Counted from the stretch's first letter, positions 29,346 through 40,765 are shown. The stretch: 64,000 bases of DNA from Petrosia ficiformis (GCA_947044365.1 OX345636.1:9568001-9632000), one strand, 5' to 3'. Translations and numbers: made by a program. Notes: generated from the sequence alone by a model not told the origin.

Positions 29346-29464
29346 TCAGGGTAAATAAACTACGACCAAACTTGCAAAAAAAAGTGTCATACAGAAAGTG
29401 GGGGCTGCATGAGTAGCACAACAATAATAATTTTTATGAGTCATAACTAATAATTTTCCCACTA

Positions 29465-31185
29465 ATTTCACAATGACTATATTATACATGTACAATAGGT
29501 AAACTTGAATATTGTATATCAAATGCATGGAAGAATGGGAATAACGTTCTCCAGGCCCATAATTAAAAAAAATTGTAGGAGTGTGAAATGACCACACACT
29601 TTGAAAGAACTATGTTACTATTTTTAAACTAATTGTTTTCATTATTATTATAATCACTTGGGAGTTGGGAGGGACCACCCATGAGTTGACATTCGGAAAG
29701 TACGCCACGTAGTAGTCCTCGTATAGCTGCTCTTCAAGCAAATCATTACCCCTTTGAATGATGCTAGTGTAAATCAAGAAACAAGAGTACATATCCATAA
29801 TGTAGTGTACCAGCTGTTCTTTTGATTTTGAGTACACATTCAACACAAAATGTTTCCTTACTTGCCAGTGTGCTTAGTAGCCATGCCAACTCACATGTGA
29901 TCTCACCCAAGTGATCATCATAAATTTTATTAATAATGATGAATAACAATTAGTTTAAACTCTCGACAGCTCTCACAGGTGTTTCAATCAAGAGCGTGTT
30001 GTTTCACGCTCCTACCTTTCTTCACTATTTTTAATTATGGGCTCCTGTTTACTCCAAGCATATGTATTCTAGTTGATATTGAACTATAGTATAAAGTACA
30101 TGGAATAATAAACTATGCAAAAACATTACCTAATTAATCTTCTAATAACACAAACATCCGTAGTAATCCACAAGTAATGTATGTGAGTAATAGTTACCAC
30201 AGGTTGTATTATTTACTATACTTACATTATACTAGTATGTTTGTTGTTACTATGCTTTATTATGGAATGTAACTTTATAACAGAAGAACTTTTAATTATT
30301 AACTAACAGGAAAATAATTCATTATGATTTAGTCTTTGGAGGATATTAGCATAGATCTCATGTATTCATGGAAGTTTTATAGTGTATTACATAATATAAT
30401 GTTTGCAATAAATTAATGTATAGTACATGATCCATTCATAATTGTATATAATTATAATTACCCATTGCTAGTTGGTGCTAAGATCATTGTGATACAATAA
30501 TACCTCATGGTTTCAAGAATGCAATATCATTTTGAAGTTTTTACAATAACATTTGTTAATTTCATCTTATTAACACTATGTAGATCACAAGTTGACAAAA
30601 CACTGATAATTTTATTTTGGAACTTTGGGTGACAGTATATACATCTGTATTGATCAAAATTAAGTTACACAGCTAGGTATTGACTAAATTCTCTTGACAA
30701 AATAACAAATGCTGTTTACAATATGATGTAATCAAGTATCAGTCCTAGCAACATTCAATGTATCTACTATCTTAGCACCCATCTACATTATAGCATGCCT
30801 AATTGTGATTTATAATCACTTTCCCCTCTAGTTTCATGATTATAAATTAGATACAGTGCACTTGGGTACATTATCATGTCTATTACATGTACATGTAAGT
30901 GTATGTTATAACACATCTACATGTATGAGAGTATGAGTGTTATATCAGATTTACTGATCCTGAGGGCCATACGACCATGGGCAAGGTGATTTCAACTCTG
31001 ATACAGCACAAGTGGACGTGTTATAACAAATATATTTCCAGAAAGGGGTAGTAGTTGTGTGTAGCTTCTCCTATAATGTTTCATCTTGAATTTCAATCAA
31101 TTGAGCGTTATAGTCTTGTGGTTTGTGTCTCTGTGGTCAATAGGAGGGTTTATATAATTTATTATTTATTCTGTGGTTTATATAG
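29465..31185 (+). other. Intron remnant forming the start of copy 3
   Basis: 29465-30225 aligns with the copy 2 intron 17270-18010 (shared ATGCATGGAAGAATGGGAAT), and 30335-31185 aligns with copy 1 4415-5510 (shared GGAGGATATTAGCAT). Copy 3 therefore starts within intron 2, and exons 1 and 2 are absent. No exon is visible in this stretch. Confidence 0.65.
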
Positions 31186-32082
31186 GATTTTGGGCATATT
31201 ACAAGCTGTTCTCCTGTATGTCAGCCTCAACCTCCAAATGGTGGTTATGATGAAGATATCTTCATTATCACTCCTCCTGATTCTCTCAAGTGTCCAGTGT
31301 GTCTGTTGGTTGTCAGGGATCCTTACCTACTATCATGTTGTGGAGCCCTTATTTGTCAGGTATGTTTTAGAGTTGTAAGGTGTTTTAACTTTTTATTAAC
31401 TCTAACCCATGAATTTGGAACAAAAAGTTGTTATAATGAGGAGCTTACGAGTTGCGAAGTGCATGTATAAATCTGAGACTTTGTAATTGTATATTTCCAC
31501 AGTTTAGTATAGGTTTGTATGTAGGGGGAGTGTTTACCCTATTCATCAGCCACTTTAGTGACCTGTCTGTTCAGTCGTTTCGCCAACGGTAGGATCACGT
31601 GAATTTTATTTTTCGCATTACGTCATAAAGAGGCGTTGATAGCTGAAAGATGGAAAGGTGAACAGGGGTAAGAAAACAAGTCTTCCCGTGTGCTTTAGAG
31701 CGAATGAAACCAGATTAAGTATCTCAGATGTTTCGATAAGATGTCAGTAGTAAAGAATCTCTTGTCAAAGGTCTGGTTAAAGTTGTAAAAATAGAGTAAA
31801 AAGTTTAAAACGCCTTGGACGGTTCTTAAACAATCTCAAGCAGTGACTATGTTCTGAACTGTCACTGGATGATACAGTAATGGAACAAGATAAAATTTGT
31901 ACTTCTTATAGGCGTATGTATAGTGAATGTATCTAGCAAGTTTGGTAGCTGTATCATGGTCAGAAAATTTTTTTGCACAACAACTGTGAGTTTGTGTAGC
32001 ATATTTATTATATTAGTTATTAGAATGATGTGTAACAGCAAACTTATAATCAAAAAAAAAATCAGCTTCAATGCATGTATGT

Positions 32083-32322
32083 TTAGTTTGTGTCACTGTC
32101 ACTGTCAGAATCATCCATCTCTTGTATTTCATCCATGAAAATCCAATCCCCTAATTCATCATCATCTGCGTCATCATTGTCTTCATGTAATACTAGCTCT
32201 TCTAAAGCTACATGTACTTCATCAATTTCGCTGTTAGCTGTCAAATTCCCACAGTTCTTACACTCACAACCTTCAGCACATTTCTGCTGGAACATCTTGC
32301 TGTTAAACATCCAGTGGAACAC
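32083..32322 (-). CDS. C-terminal Cys-rich (CXC-like) and acidic tail of the element protein
   Basis: The minus frame reads FQQKCAEGCECKNCGNL, a CXC-type cysteine cluster like those at the ends of tesmin/TSO1-like and several transposon proteins, followed by a long acidic D/E/S tail ending DSDSDSDTN. It is probably the C-terminus of the protein whose other parts lie at 32401-32727 and 32775-34130, now in separate frames. Confidence 0.45.
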   Translation of the reverse strand: MFHWMFNSKMFQQKCAEGCECKNCGNLTANSEIDEVHVALEELVLHEDNDDADDDELGDWIFMDEIQEMDDSDSDSDTN

Positions 32323-32400
32323 TTACATCCTCTCAAGAGAAGGTTAACTCTGTCCTTGATGTGTCGAATGTTTTCATCGCTGTCCCAAATTACTGACAGT

Positions 32401-32727
32401 CTATTGTCTTGTGTTATTGCCCAGCCATATTGCGTGCCATATTGGTTTAACAGTCATTATGTTTTGGTCTGCTTGTCTCCACATGTCCAACACCCAACAA
32501 CTTCTTTTCCAGTGAAGGAACAATGCCTCATCAGATGGAACCATCTCATTCTCAAAGGTTACTCTGTCCCATATACTATGTCTGATATCATCTAGCCAAG
32601 TTGAGTGTTGTTTCTCAGACGATTGACCACAAAAGAAGTTATTGAAGTGTGTGACTGGTGAAGTTGTCTCAAATGCTGTTCCATTCTTTTTGAAGTATAT
32701 AGTCCCTATGAGACGAAGAAAGGACAA
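32401..32727 (-). pseudogene. Middle/C-terminal segment of the element protein, unassigned
   Basis: 108 residues with IRHSIWDRVTFENEMVP, then DEALFLHWKRSCWVLDMWRQ and an ADQN motif. I associate the LHW-RSCWVL-MW-QA pattern with uncharacterised Cys-rich proteins of cnidarian and sponge transposons; no enzymatic name is available. Separated from the upstream frame by a shift near 32770. Confidence 0.4.
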
Positions 32728-32774
32728 AAAACCAAGTGTGTATGCATGGGAGCCTCCATCTAATGATGTGTCTG

Positions 32775-34130
32775 TTAGTGATCCTTTTGTGTTTGGAACA
32801 TGACCACACAGAATGAAGGAAGAATACTGAAAGAAATAACGAAGGAAGGTGGCTTTACTTTAGATGATCCTCGACGTTCAGTAGATGACATAGTGAGGGT
32901 GCATATTGCTTCCCATAACTTAGGATCAATCTCCTTTCGTAATTCATCAGTGCTGATGTTGTCATGGTCAAGTGTGTGTTGTCCTTTCTCTAACCACAAA
33001 TGGATCTGAGAATGGACTAGCTTATTAATGTCAAGGAGAAAATCTTTTTGTGAGGTGTTTTCTGAGTTTGAATGAGCACAGCTTGTACATGTAATGTTTT
33101 GACTGTGATTACGCTTCTCCCAAAGATTTTGTGCTAATAATGTGTTGAAGTCTACATTTGGTCTATAAAGCAATGTTCCATATTCACGCACTTTACAAGA
33201 AATTGCTAAATGATGCTGCAATAGTACAGTAAGAATACTGAGTATCCGCTGTGCAGTTACTAGTGAATTAACATCCGTCAAATCACTTGTTATTTGTTGT
33301 AGTATATCATTTGTTGTACTATGAAATATATCTTGGACTGTGGGTAACAAGATAGCTTTACCTGCAAGTAAATGCTTTCCCACAGTAATGGATACTAGAA
33401 TCATTGCAGCATCAATTACATCATCACTTGTGTGTATTTGATCAATTGGATGCACTTGAGTTGAGAGTGAAGCGAGAAGGTCTTCCAAATCTTCGTCTGT
33501 ACTAATAATTATTTCCTTACTTTTTTGTAAAATCGCAAGATGTGATTTGTAACATGTATAGCATACCTTGTCATTAGGTTGAATTGTACCCTCAAATCCT
33601 GCATTATTTATTAAGTATTGCGTAATTTCATTTGGATGTGGACATTTTCTTGATTGCACTTTCTTTAGCGAGGCATTACATGTTACACAATTTGCCTGAA
33701 GAGGAACTTTAGTTTTATACACTAGGTAATAGTGATGTTTACAGAAAGGGGTAGGAATGGGAATTACGGTTCTTGAACATTTCAAGCCTACACTCTCAAA
33801 TATACTTAGCATTTCTGCACTACTTTTTGCAACTTTACTTGATGCAAATGCTGCACTCTCACAATCACTAACACAACAACTACTCTTTTCTTTCTTCTTC
33901 TCCCATCTAGGTATGTAACTATCATTGGACAATACCCTGGTTACATCATTTCTACAAAGACGACAAACTAAACACTCTGATTCTTCTATTAAAGAGTCAA
34001 CAAAGGAACAAGCATCTTCGTTCTTCCACTCAGCTGGTTTTGACATTTGTTGGTGACAATTCATACATAAGCTGCATACCTGTGTATCTTCGAAAAATAA
34101 CCTTCGTTTACTCCTTCTGTTTGATGCCAT
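32775..34130 (-). CDS. Cys-rich protein of the 4-bp-TSD transposon (451 aa, probably truncated)
   Basis: ATG at 34130. The N-terminal third has repeated zinc-binding-type pairs: CSLCMNC, CLVCRLCR, CCVSDC, then a CKHH knuckle, CVTCNAS and CYTC. The centre is helical and hydrophobic (LVSITVGKHLLAGKAILLP), and a further CTSC lies near residue 360. The frame ends in ILPSFCVVMF and a stop. No DDE motif is apparent. Related segments continue downstream in other frames, so I infer that a central part, perhaps including a catalytic core, was deleted. It may bind the element's ends or may be a passenger protein. The family is unknown to me. Confidence 0.55.
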   Translation of the reverse strand: MASNRRSKRRLFFEDTQVCSLCMNCHQQMSKPAEWKNEDACSFVDSLIEESECLVCRLCRNDVTRVLSNDSYIPRWEKKKEKSSCCVSDCESAAFASSKVAKSSAEMLSIFESVGLKCSRTVIPIPTPFCKHHYYLVYKTKVPLQANCVTCNASLKKVQSRKCPHPNEITQYLINNAGFEGTIQPNDKVCYTCYKSHLAILQKSKEIIISTDEDLEDLLASLSTQVHPIDQIHTSDDVIDAAMILVSITVGKHLLAGKAILLPTVQDIFHSTTNDILQQITSDLTDVNSLVTAQRILSILTVLLQHHLAISCKVREYGTLLYRPNVDFNTLLAQNLWEKRNHSQNITCTSCAHSNSENTSQKDFLLDINKLVHSQIHLWLEKGQHTLDHDNISTDELRKEIDPKLWEAICTLTMSSTERRGSSKVKPPSFVISFSILPSFCVVMFQTQKDH

Positions 34131-36198
34131 GGATCATGCAAAACTACCATCAACTGCTATCTGAAATTTACAATACATTATATTGTCATTATGTTACTAA
34201 GTAAATACAACTAACCTGAATTTTGATAATAAACCAAACTGAACCACGTGGTTTTCAACTCACCATATTTTTTAAACTAAACAGTGGAACAACTCAAATG
34301 TTTTATATGTTTTGTGCAAATTTGTAAGTTATTTGCGTGCAAAGTCTTATTTTGATTCCATTGTCAGAAAAAAAATTATGACGGGTTTCGTTCACACCAC
34401 CAGCACTTGTTTTGGCGAGTATAACTGCTCTCTTGTTGCTGTAATCCACTCCATTTTTGCAGTAATAGATAGGTAAGATTACCTGCTACAAGTGTATGTA
34501 TATTTTGTTACAGTGAATAACATTTCTGTGAAAATATAGCTGTGTGAATATATAATTAGAAAATAAGCGCTGTTAGAATTTTGCTAATCGCCGATAAATA
34601 TATTTGTATAGGACTGAATTACTTCCGGTCTGTTGGCGGAACGACTGTGTTTGTATAGCACTACCTATGTAAAATTCCTTATATGGAACTTTTTCAGACA
34701 GTCTGTGTTATAGGGTTAGATTTGCCGCTTGTAATCTCCTGCTAAAATCATTTTGTGTGTCTGCATGTGTGTTCCCAAATTGGGACTTCGATTAAGCTAC
34801 CAACAGACTTCACATTATGCAGTGATTAAAACAAAAAACAGGCTTTTTCTGAAACCTTTCGGTTATAAAGTTCAGGCCTGTAGCCAGGACCTGAAAAGGG
34901 TGTATTATAATGTGTATTAGTCTGTTTAGTCATCAAGAATCTATAGGAGCTCCAAAATGAACAATGATTGTTTGTGTAGCCCTGACTTGTATTGAATGTA
35001 TTCTGATTAAGCTGTTCCATATGTTTATCATCTCTAGATGTTTTTCTGTATCAGTTTTTCGTACAATCAACCAAAACGTTAAGGTTACTACAGGGTGGTT
35101 GAAAAAGGGTGCGGACAACCACTTTTCACATGACCACACCTATTTTTTGTCAAATAAATATATGTTAATACTCGTAGAAGTTAGAACACAGCAGCACATT
35201 GAACTGATAGATTTCATAGCCATTGATAAGTATTAAACATGATTACATGGTCAACCATGAGCCTGCATTCTGTATAGTCTGGCGTGACCCTGCTCGTTTG
35301 CTTACATTGATATAATAAAGTTGTTCAGCTAAAACTATCGTTGCTGTAGTTAATTATTACTTACCAATTGCCACTCTAGTAATGAATCCGTTATGCATGT
35401 GCAATGAGCGAGTCTCTGTTTAGTACTTCTGTAACTGTGAGCCACAGTTACAGATAGAAACCTAGGTTACAGGCAATTGAAAGATTGACAAAAGGAGATC
35501 ATAAATCTACTTCCTTTTGTCCTCAGTACCAGATTTTGAAATATTTTGTGTTATGCATGGCTACCTGGATTATCTTACCTTCCACTAGTCACAAGACAGA
35601 ACTGTCAATAGTGATTATTGTTAATACATGTAGCATTATTGAAACACTAGGAAAGTGAGAGTAAGTTCAATATCTATGCCAGATGTTGGATGCACTAATT
35701 CATAACCAAGCTTCTAATTGCATTCCTACAGAACACTTCAATATAGTGTTCCCAAACTCTCTGCCTTTCTGCGAGGGTCTAGCTGTGTCTGTGTATTCAT
35801 CAAAAGGCGGTTTGATTGAGCTTTCAGCCTACAGGCCTGAAGTTACATGTATGAAAGTCTTTATAACACATGCACTGTCGAATTCAAGTACAATTGAGGT
35901 AGTTGGTACTACAACAATGAGCATCGGCTTAGATTTCTGCCATGAAGGTCACTTTCTAGCTCTGCTTTAAGATTAAAGCCACAAAACTGTATTTTACTTA
36001 TACTATTGGCATAGGCTTGGGTAGGGCTTAAAATTGAGCATGTTCTTTACTATTCGGCATGAGATATGAAGTGATATCAGACTTGTTGCATTCTGGTAGT
36101 GTATGATTAAACTACACCTATATTTAGCACATTTTTGTTATCATAATAAATTTTAATAGTTAAATTTTTAAAGTTAGTCTTGTACTGTTCTGTCATAG

Positions 36199-36653
36199 AT
36201 ATGTATCAAACGCATTGAGAATGATCAAAAATTGTGTTTATGCTGTCGTAGTGTTGACTTCACCAACATTCTTGATAAACGGACTCGGGGTGAACTTCTT
36301 GGACAGAGAGTTCGATGTGAGAATCGTGAGTGCAAATGGAAAGGAGAACTGCTTGATCTTAAGAGACACATTGGTGGAGAGTGCCTTTATGCTCCAGAGT
36401 TATGTCAATATGGATGTGGTAAATACTACTATCGTTATACATTACCAGTCCATGAACAGGCCCAATCGACCACTTCATGTTATAATAGAAAGCAGCCAAA
36501 CAAACAAAACGAAACTCACAGAACTTGAAGTGAAGTACCATGAGCTACTGAGCAAGTACAACAGTCTGGTAGAGAAACACAAAATGGAGATCCAAGACAA
36601 CAATGAACATCAGAAATTTTCTAAAATGGAACAAGAGCTATCAGTATTGCAAG
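36199..36653 (+). pseudogene. Copy 3 zinc-finger exon, frameshifted
   Basis: Starts ICIKRIEN after acceptor TGTCATAG and matches copies 1 and 2 through RCENRECKWKG and LCQYGCGKYYYR, then loses 8 nt after the HEQ codons. Beyond the lesion the original frame continues with NRPLHVIIESSQTNK and the coiled coil to donor GCAAG|GTATTA, now out of phase. The first RING cysteine pair on this exon has changed to LCLCC. Confidence 0.8.
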
Positions 36654-37370
36654 GTATTAAACTATTGCGTAATGCATGATTAAACCATAATTATTTGCTG
36701 TATTGAGGGCTCAAACATTTCACACGTGCAATTATTCTACACGTGGATACCAAAACGTGTTAGCTTCTTGCACAAGATAGCTGAAAAACATGTACTTGAT
36801 CCTATTTAGTGTTTGGAAAAATTTGAAAATCATGCAGTCACATATAAAATGAATGCACTAAAGTGCAGAACCCTCGCTAGCTTAGATCGATAGAACAACT
36901 TTGCCTAAGTAACAGTCAGGAACACACCATTCGTATCAACACTAAGAAGTAAGTAGTAAGCTTACATATATGGCCATCAGATCTCTTGAGAACTAGCGAA
37001 TTTCTGGACAAAACTTCACAAATAGCTGTATAAACACTCGTTAGGACAATAGACAAAGCTCAACAATCAAAGCTTCAAAGTTCAAAGACACAAAAGTTAG
37101 TGGTTCAGTGTTTTCTGTTGACATCAAATCATTTCAAGATGGCGACAGATCGACGAGAATTTACACGGCTGTTTCTCTGCAACAAGATGAGGTCAGAACA
37201 AATTCTTTAAATGTCGGCATTATAGATATATAGCGTCTTCAACCATGTGTCAACAAATTAGTATCATCAGGTATTTGCAAAGATTAACACACACACAAAC
37301 CGATTACTATAACCCTCCGCCTACGCGCTCGGGTTAATAACTATACCTTGAGCAAAGCCCCCCCAGTTTA

Positions 37371-37856
37371 TATGGAGGGTGATCAGTGCAAAAATTCGTT
37401 AGTTCATTTGAGTGATGATTATTTCATTTGAGTGATAATTATTTCATTTGAGTGATTAATATTCCATTTGAGTGATGATTATTTCATTTGTGTGATTTAT
37501 ATTCCATTTGAGTGATGATTATTCTATTTCAATGATTAATTCAAATGAGTTAAAAATATTTTATCTGAGTGATAGTGTAATTAGGTCAGTTATTCAAACA
37601 AATAGCCAACGTGGTATATATAGCTGATACATCTTATCTTCCACTTACTTTTCATCATGTCCCATATACAAATAGAATTTGCTATTTATATTAGAAAGAA
37701 TTTGTTGAGATACTCAATGATTTTTTAAGTATTGACAAAATTATTATAATTATTTCAAAGATGTGCATATTGTCTCAAAAACTGCAATGACTGAGTATAA
37801 TAATCGATGCCATTATGGTTAGAGTGAGCTAGTGGGTCAATTGAGTCAAGCATAAC
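37371..37856. repeat. Left terminal inverted repeat of the IS3EU-like element
   Basis: 486 bp, near-perfect complement of 39858-40343. The outer 190 bp consist mainly of repeated TCATTTGAGTGAT motifs, likely transposase binding sites; the inner part corresponds to the last coding exon of the transposase in the right repeat. Confidence 0.9.
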
Positions 37857-38310
37857 GAATTTTTGCACTAATCACCCTCCATAGCTGAGGACCCCCATCA
37901 CTATCAAACACCAACTGTTTTAAGCCAAGGCCTAGTTTTGCCAAATGCATTTTTTCTTCAGTACTCGGATTCGTTTCTTGATCACACAGTCTCAAACACA
38001 GTACGTCCTTCTTCCAAGTTTGCTGTGTTTTCTTCTTTCTCTTTGTGTCTCCAACCACTGACTTTGACTGTTTTCGTTTTGCTCCAATTCTCTCCTTGGA
38101 TTGAGATGCGTGACCAAAAAGTTTTCTATGTTCTTCATATGAAGTGAGTGCAATGGTAGATGGTTGCCTTGACGAAGAACCAGCATTAAGCATACGCTCC
38201 GTATTTGTAGATGTCTGATGACTATTACCGCCTCTCGTGGCAGCTATTCGAAGAGCGGTTTCTACAGCACCCAACAGCAAGCTCTTGGCCCTATCTAGAT
38301 CGTCAGCCAT
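37846..38310 (-). CDS. Accessory protein of the IS3EU-like element (154 aa)
   Basis: ATG at 38310, stop at 37846 just inside the left inverted repeat. The N-terminus is helical (DLDRAKSLLLGAVETALRI), the middle is basic (AKRKQSKSV and KRKKKTQQTWKKDV) and could be a nuclear signal or bind DNA, and the C-terminus has MHLAKLGLGLKQLVFDSDGG. Similar basic-plus-LGLG arrangements occur, in my memory, in proteins carried by related animal elements. The last 11 codons coincide with a copy of the element's own terminal sequence. Function unknown; divergent from the transposase. Confidence 0.6.
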   Translation of the reverse strand: MADDLDRAKSLLLGAVETALRIAATRGGNSHQTSTNTERMLNAGSSSRQPSTIALTSYEEHRKLFGHASQSKERIGAKRKQSKSVVGDTKRKKKTQQTWKKDVLCLRLCDQETNPSTEEKMHLAKLGLGLKQLVFDSDGGPQLWRVISAKIRYA

Positions 38311-38368
38311 GCTGTTTATTTAATTAAAAATTAATAAGGTTAATTAATGTTAATTTACTCTATTCACC
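38311..38368. promoter_or_regulatory. Putative bidirectional promoter of the IS3EU-like element
   Basis: The 58 AT-rich bases between the two divergent ATGs contain mirrored TTAATTAA-like stretches (TTTATTTAATTAAAAATTAA). Position alone suggests that they drive both genes. Confidence 0.4.
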
Positions 38369-39959
38369 ATGGAAGAGCAATTATCTCAATACATTGAATT
38401 AATGTCTGAATCTGTGAGAAGGGGTTTTGCCGATTATGAAAGGAATAGAGACCCTAAATGTCTTGACAGACTGATTTTCCATGTCTCGAGACTCTTACAC
38501 TGCCTACTTATGATTCCCTCATATCCCTTGGACTCCCTTACATCACTGGCCCAAAGTTTGGCAATTCTAAATACCATACAAGAAAGTTCACAAGGTACTG
38601 AAGTATTTACTCAAAGAATTGCAGTAAGTATTTCTGGAAGAAGAGGAAGGCCTTCATATGAAATAAGTGAAGAACAGCTGGAGCATTTACTACATATTGG
38701 ATTTACATGTACAAAGATAGCACATCTTCTAGGTGTTAGCGTAAGAACCGTTCGATACAGAATGCATGAATTTGGATTGTCTGTAAGAGACCTTTATACA
38801 TGTATTAATGATGCTGAATTGGATGGAATTGTAAGAGAAATCAAGCAAGAATATCCTTCATGTGGATATCGTATGATGTTGGGGTACTTAAAAGCTAGGG
38901 GAATTAGAGTGACTCAGTTGAGAGTCAAAGAATCACTTAATAGAGTTGACCCTGTTGGAGTTCTGTTGCGAAGGTCACAAGCTGTTCAAAGGCGTACATA
39001 CAATGTTTTGTCACCTCTGGCTCTTTGGCACATAGATGGGAATCACAAGCTCATCAGGTATTTCTATATATATTCACTTGTTTAAAGTAAAAATCATAAT
39101 CTCCTGTTTGGTGTAGATGGAGACTTGTCATCCATGGTGGTATTGATGGATACTCCAGAATACCAGTTTATCTTCATTGTAGCAATAATAATTGTGCCAA
39201 TACAGTGCTACAATTATTTCAAACTGCTGTTGAACACTATGGTCTGCCTTCTCGAGTTAGGAGTGACAAAGGTGGAGAAAATGTTGATGTTGCAATGTTT
39301 ATGTTGGAGCATCCATTACGAGGTCCTGGGAGAGGTTCCATGATTGTTGGACGTAGTGTCCATAATCAAAGGATTGAACGATTATGGAGAGATGTCTTTA
39401 CTGGAGTTATAAAGTTTTATAAAGAGTTGTTTCTTCATTTGGAAGAGACAAGTTTATTAGATCCTGATGATGAGTTGTGTGTGTTTGCCCTTCATTATAT
39501 CTATATCCCACGCATAAATCGCCTCCTAGAACAATGGAAAAATGCATGGATAAATCATCCTCTTAGTACCACTCATAACACCACACCAAATCAACTTTGG
39601 ACAGCAGGTCTTCAACAGTTGTGTCGTATAAACAGTCTGATATCAACAGAATTTTTTTCTGAGGTGATAATTAATACAATGTACTGTGCAAAATTATTTA
39701 TAATTATGACCTTGTTGACTCTATCCTCCTATTTACTCAGACTACTATAGAAGAGTATGGTATTGACTGGGAAGGTCCAGCACCTACTGACATGGATGAA
39801 TCATCTGTTATGGAAGTCCCAGTCACTGAATGTCCACTTTCAGCAGATGTCTTTCAAGTTATGCTTGACTCAATTGACCCACTAGCTCACTCTAACCATA
39901 ATGGCATCGATTATTATACTCAGTCATTGCAGTTTTTGAGACAATATGCACATCTTTGA
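38369..39959 (+). CDS. IS3EU-like DDE transposase/integrase (three exons, 484 aa)
   Basis: Exons 38369-39057, 39117-39663 and 39741-39959 join in phase (2,0) to 1455 nt with no stop, across introns of 59 and 77 bp. Residues about 97-140 form a helix-turn-helix ([20 protein letters not shown]). A conserved IS3-like segment follows ([18 protein letters not shown]). The catalytic core has [10 protein letters not shown] (D223), RSDKGGEN (D280) and [10 protein letters not shown] (E317), a DDE triad with 36 residues between the last two. The enzyme would cut and join the element's ends in the nucleus. The last exon runs into the right inverted repeat, which therefore constrains its C-terminus. All parts look intact. 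Confidence 0.85.
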
Positions 39960-40343
39960 AATAATTATAATAATTTTGTCAATACTTAAAAAATCATTGA
40001 GTATCTCAACAAATTCTTTCTAATATAAATAGCAAATTCTATTTGTATATGGGACATGATGAAAAGTAAGTGGAAGATAAGATGTATCAGCTATATATAC
40101 CACGTTGGCTATTTGTTTGAATAACTGACCTAATTACACTATCACTCAGATAAAATATTTTTAACTCATTTGAATTAATCATTGAAATAGAATAATCATC
40201 ACTCAAATGGAATATAAATCACACAAATGAAATAATCATCACTCAAATGGAATATTAATCACTCAAATGAAATAATTATCACTCAAATGAAATAATCATC
40301 ACTCAAATGAACTAACGAATTTTTGCACTGATCACCCTCCATA
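39858..40343. repeat. Right terminal inverted repeat of the IS3EU-like element
   Basis: 486 bp, complement of 37371-37856. It includes the last 34 codons of the transposase (to TGA at 39957-39959) and, outside that, the repeated CACTCAAATGAAATAATC motifs up to the terminal ACTGATCACCCTCCATA. Confidence 0.9.
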
Positions 40344-40349
40344 AGTTTA

Positions 40350-40513
40350 GGCCCTGGGATCGTTAGGGATATCATCCATTTTGTTTGAGTTGATTTTTAA
40401 TAAATCCCACTGTTGAATGATTGTAAGTAGTGGATATTTAATAAATTTCCACGCAGTTATGGTAGTAATTTACAGTAACTATAAAATAATTTTGACACAA
40501 ACGGCACTCCATA
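40350..40513. mobile_element. Right part of the MITE-A copy interrupted by the IS3EU-like element
   Basis: GGCCCTGGGATCGTTAGGG through GACACAAACGGCACTCCATA matches 2080-2258. The left remnant (37349-37370) is only the AAAGCCCCCCCAGTTTA segment; the left end of this MITE is missing. Confidence 0.8.
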
Positions 40514-40765
40514 AATAACACAGTTGAATGAATATGCAGTTACAAATACTCATGATTCACACTATTTCCATGCTTATACTTGCTCAAAATAGTTCTTATA
40601 TTTGTACATAACCTTTAATGTTTTGCATTTTGCATGAATCCCTTCTTATTGATGTTTGTAGCATGGTAGCGCTAAATATCAAAGGGCTGACAATGCCAAC
40701 ACTGTAAAAAATAATAGGTTATTTTAACTTTCAGTTGGTTACAGAAGTTTCAATGCAAACATATT

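Larger units (their letters stand above)
31572..34647 (-). mobile_element. 3.1-kb DNA transposon, 4-bp target duplication TGTT
   Basis: Terminal inverted repeats CAGTCGTTTCGCCAACGG (left) and the complement of CAGTCGTTCCGCCAACAG (right) are flanked by TGTT at 31568-31571 and 34648-34651. The empty site is visible in copy 1 at 6140-6165, where CTGTTTGCATAGCAC is continuous. The interior carries Cys-rich protein segments on the minus strand. The 4-bp duplication fits several superfamilies and I cannot assign one. Confidence 0.8.
37371..40343. mobile_element. IS3EU-like DNA transposon, 2973 bp, 486-bp terminal inverted repeats
   Basis: Begins TATGGAGGGTGATCAGTGC and ends with its exact complement. 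The inverted repeats are 37371-37856 and 39858-40343 and contain arrays of a 17-18 bp motif (TCATTTGAGTGATGATTAT). Six-bp duplications AGTTTA flank it (37365-37370, 40344-40349). The target is a MITE-A copy whose uninterrupted form (CCCCCCAGTTTAGGCCCTG) is at 2070-2090. Two genes diverge from a 58-bp gap. A 6-bp duplication plus an IS3-like integrase agrees with the eukaryotic IS3EU superfamily as I remember it. Confidence 0.85.

Noticed and set aside
29188..29424. Minus-strand 78-residue open frame
   Set aside because: It aligns with the 3' flank and tail exon of the membrane-protein gene in another frame; treated as a relic, not a gene.
37371..37560. Independent minisatellite of TCATTTGAGTGAT units
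   Set aside because: The units are mirrored at 40180-40320 and belong to the terminal inverted repeats of the IS3EU-like element.
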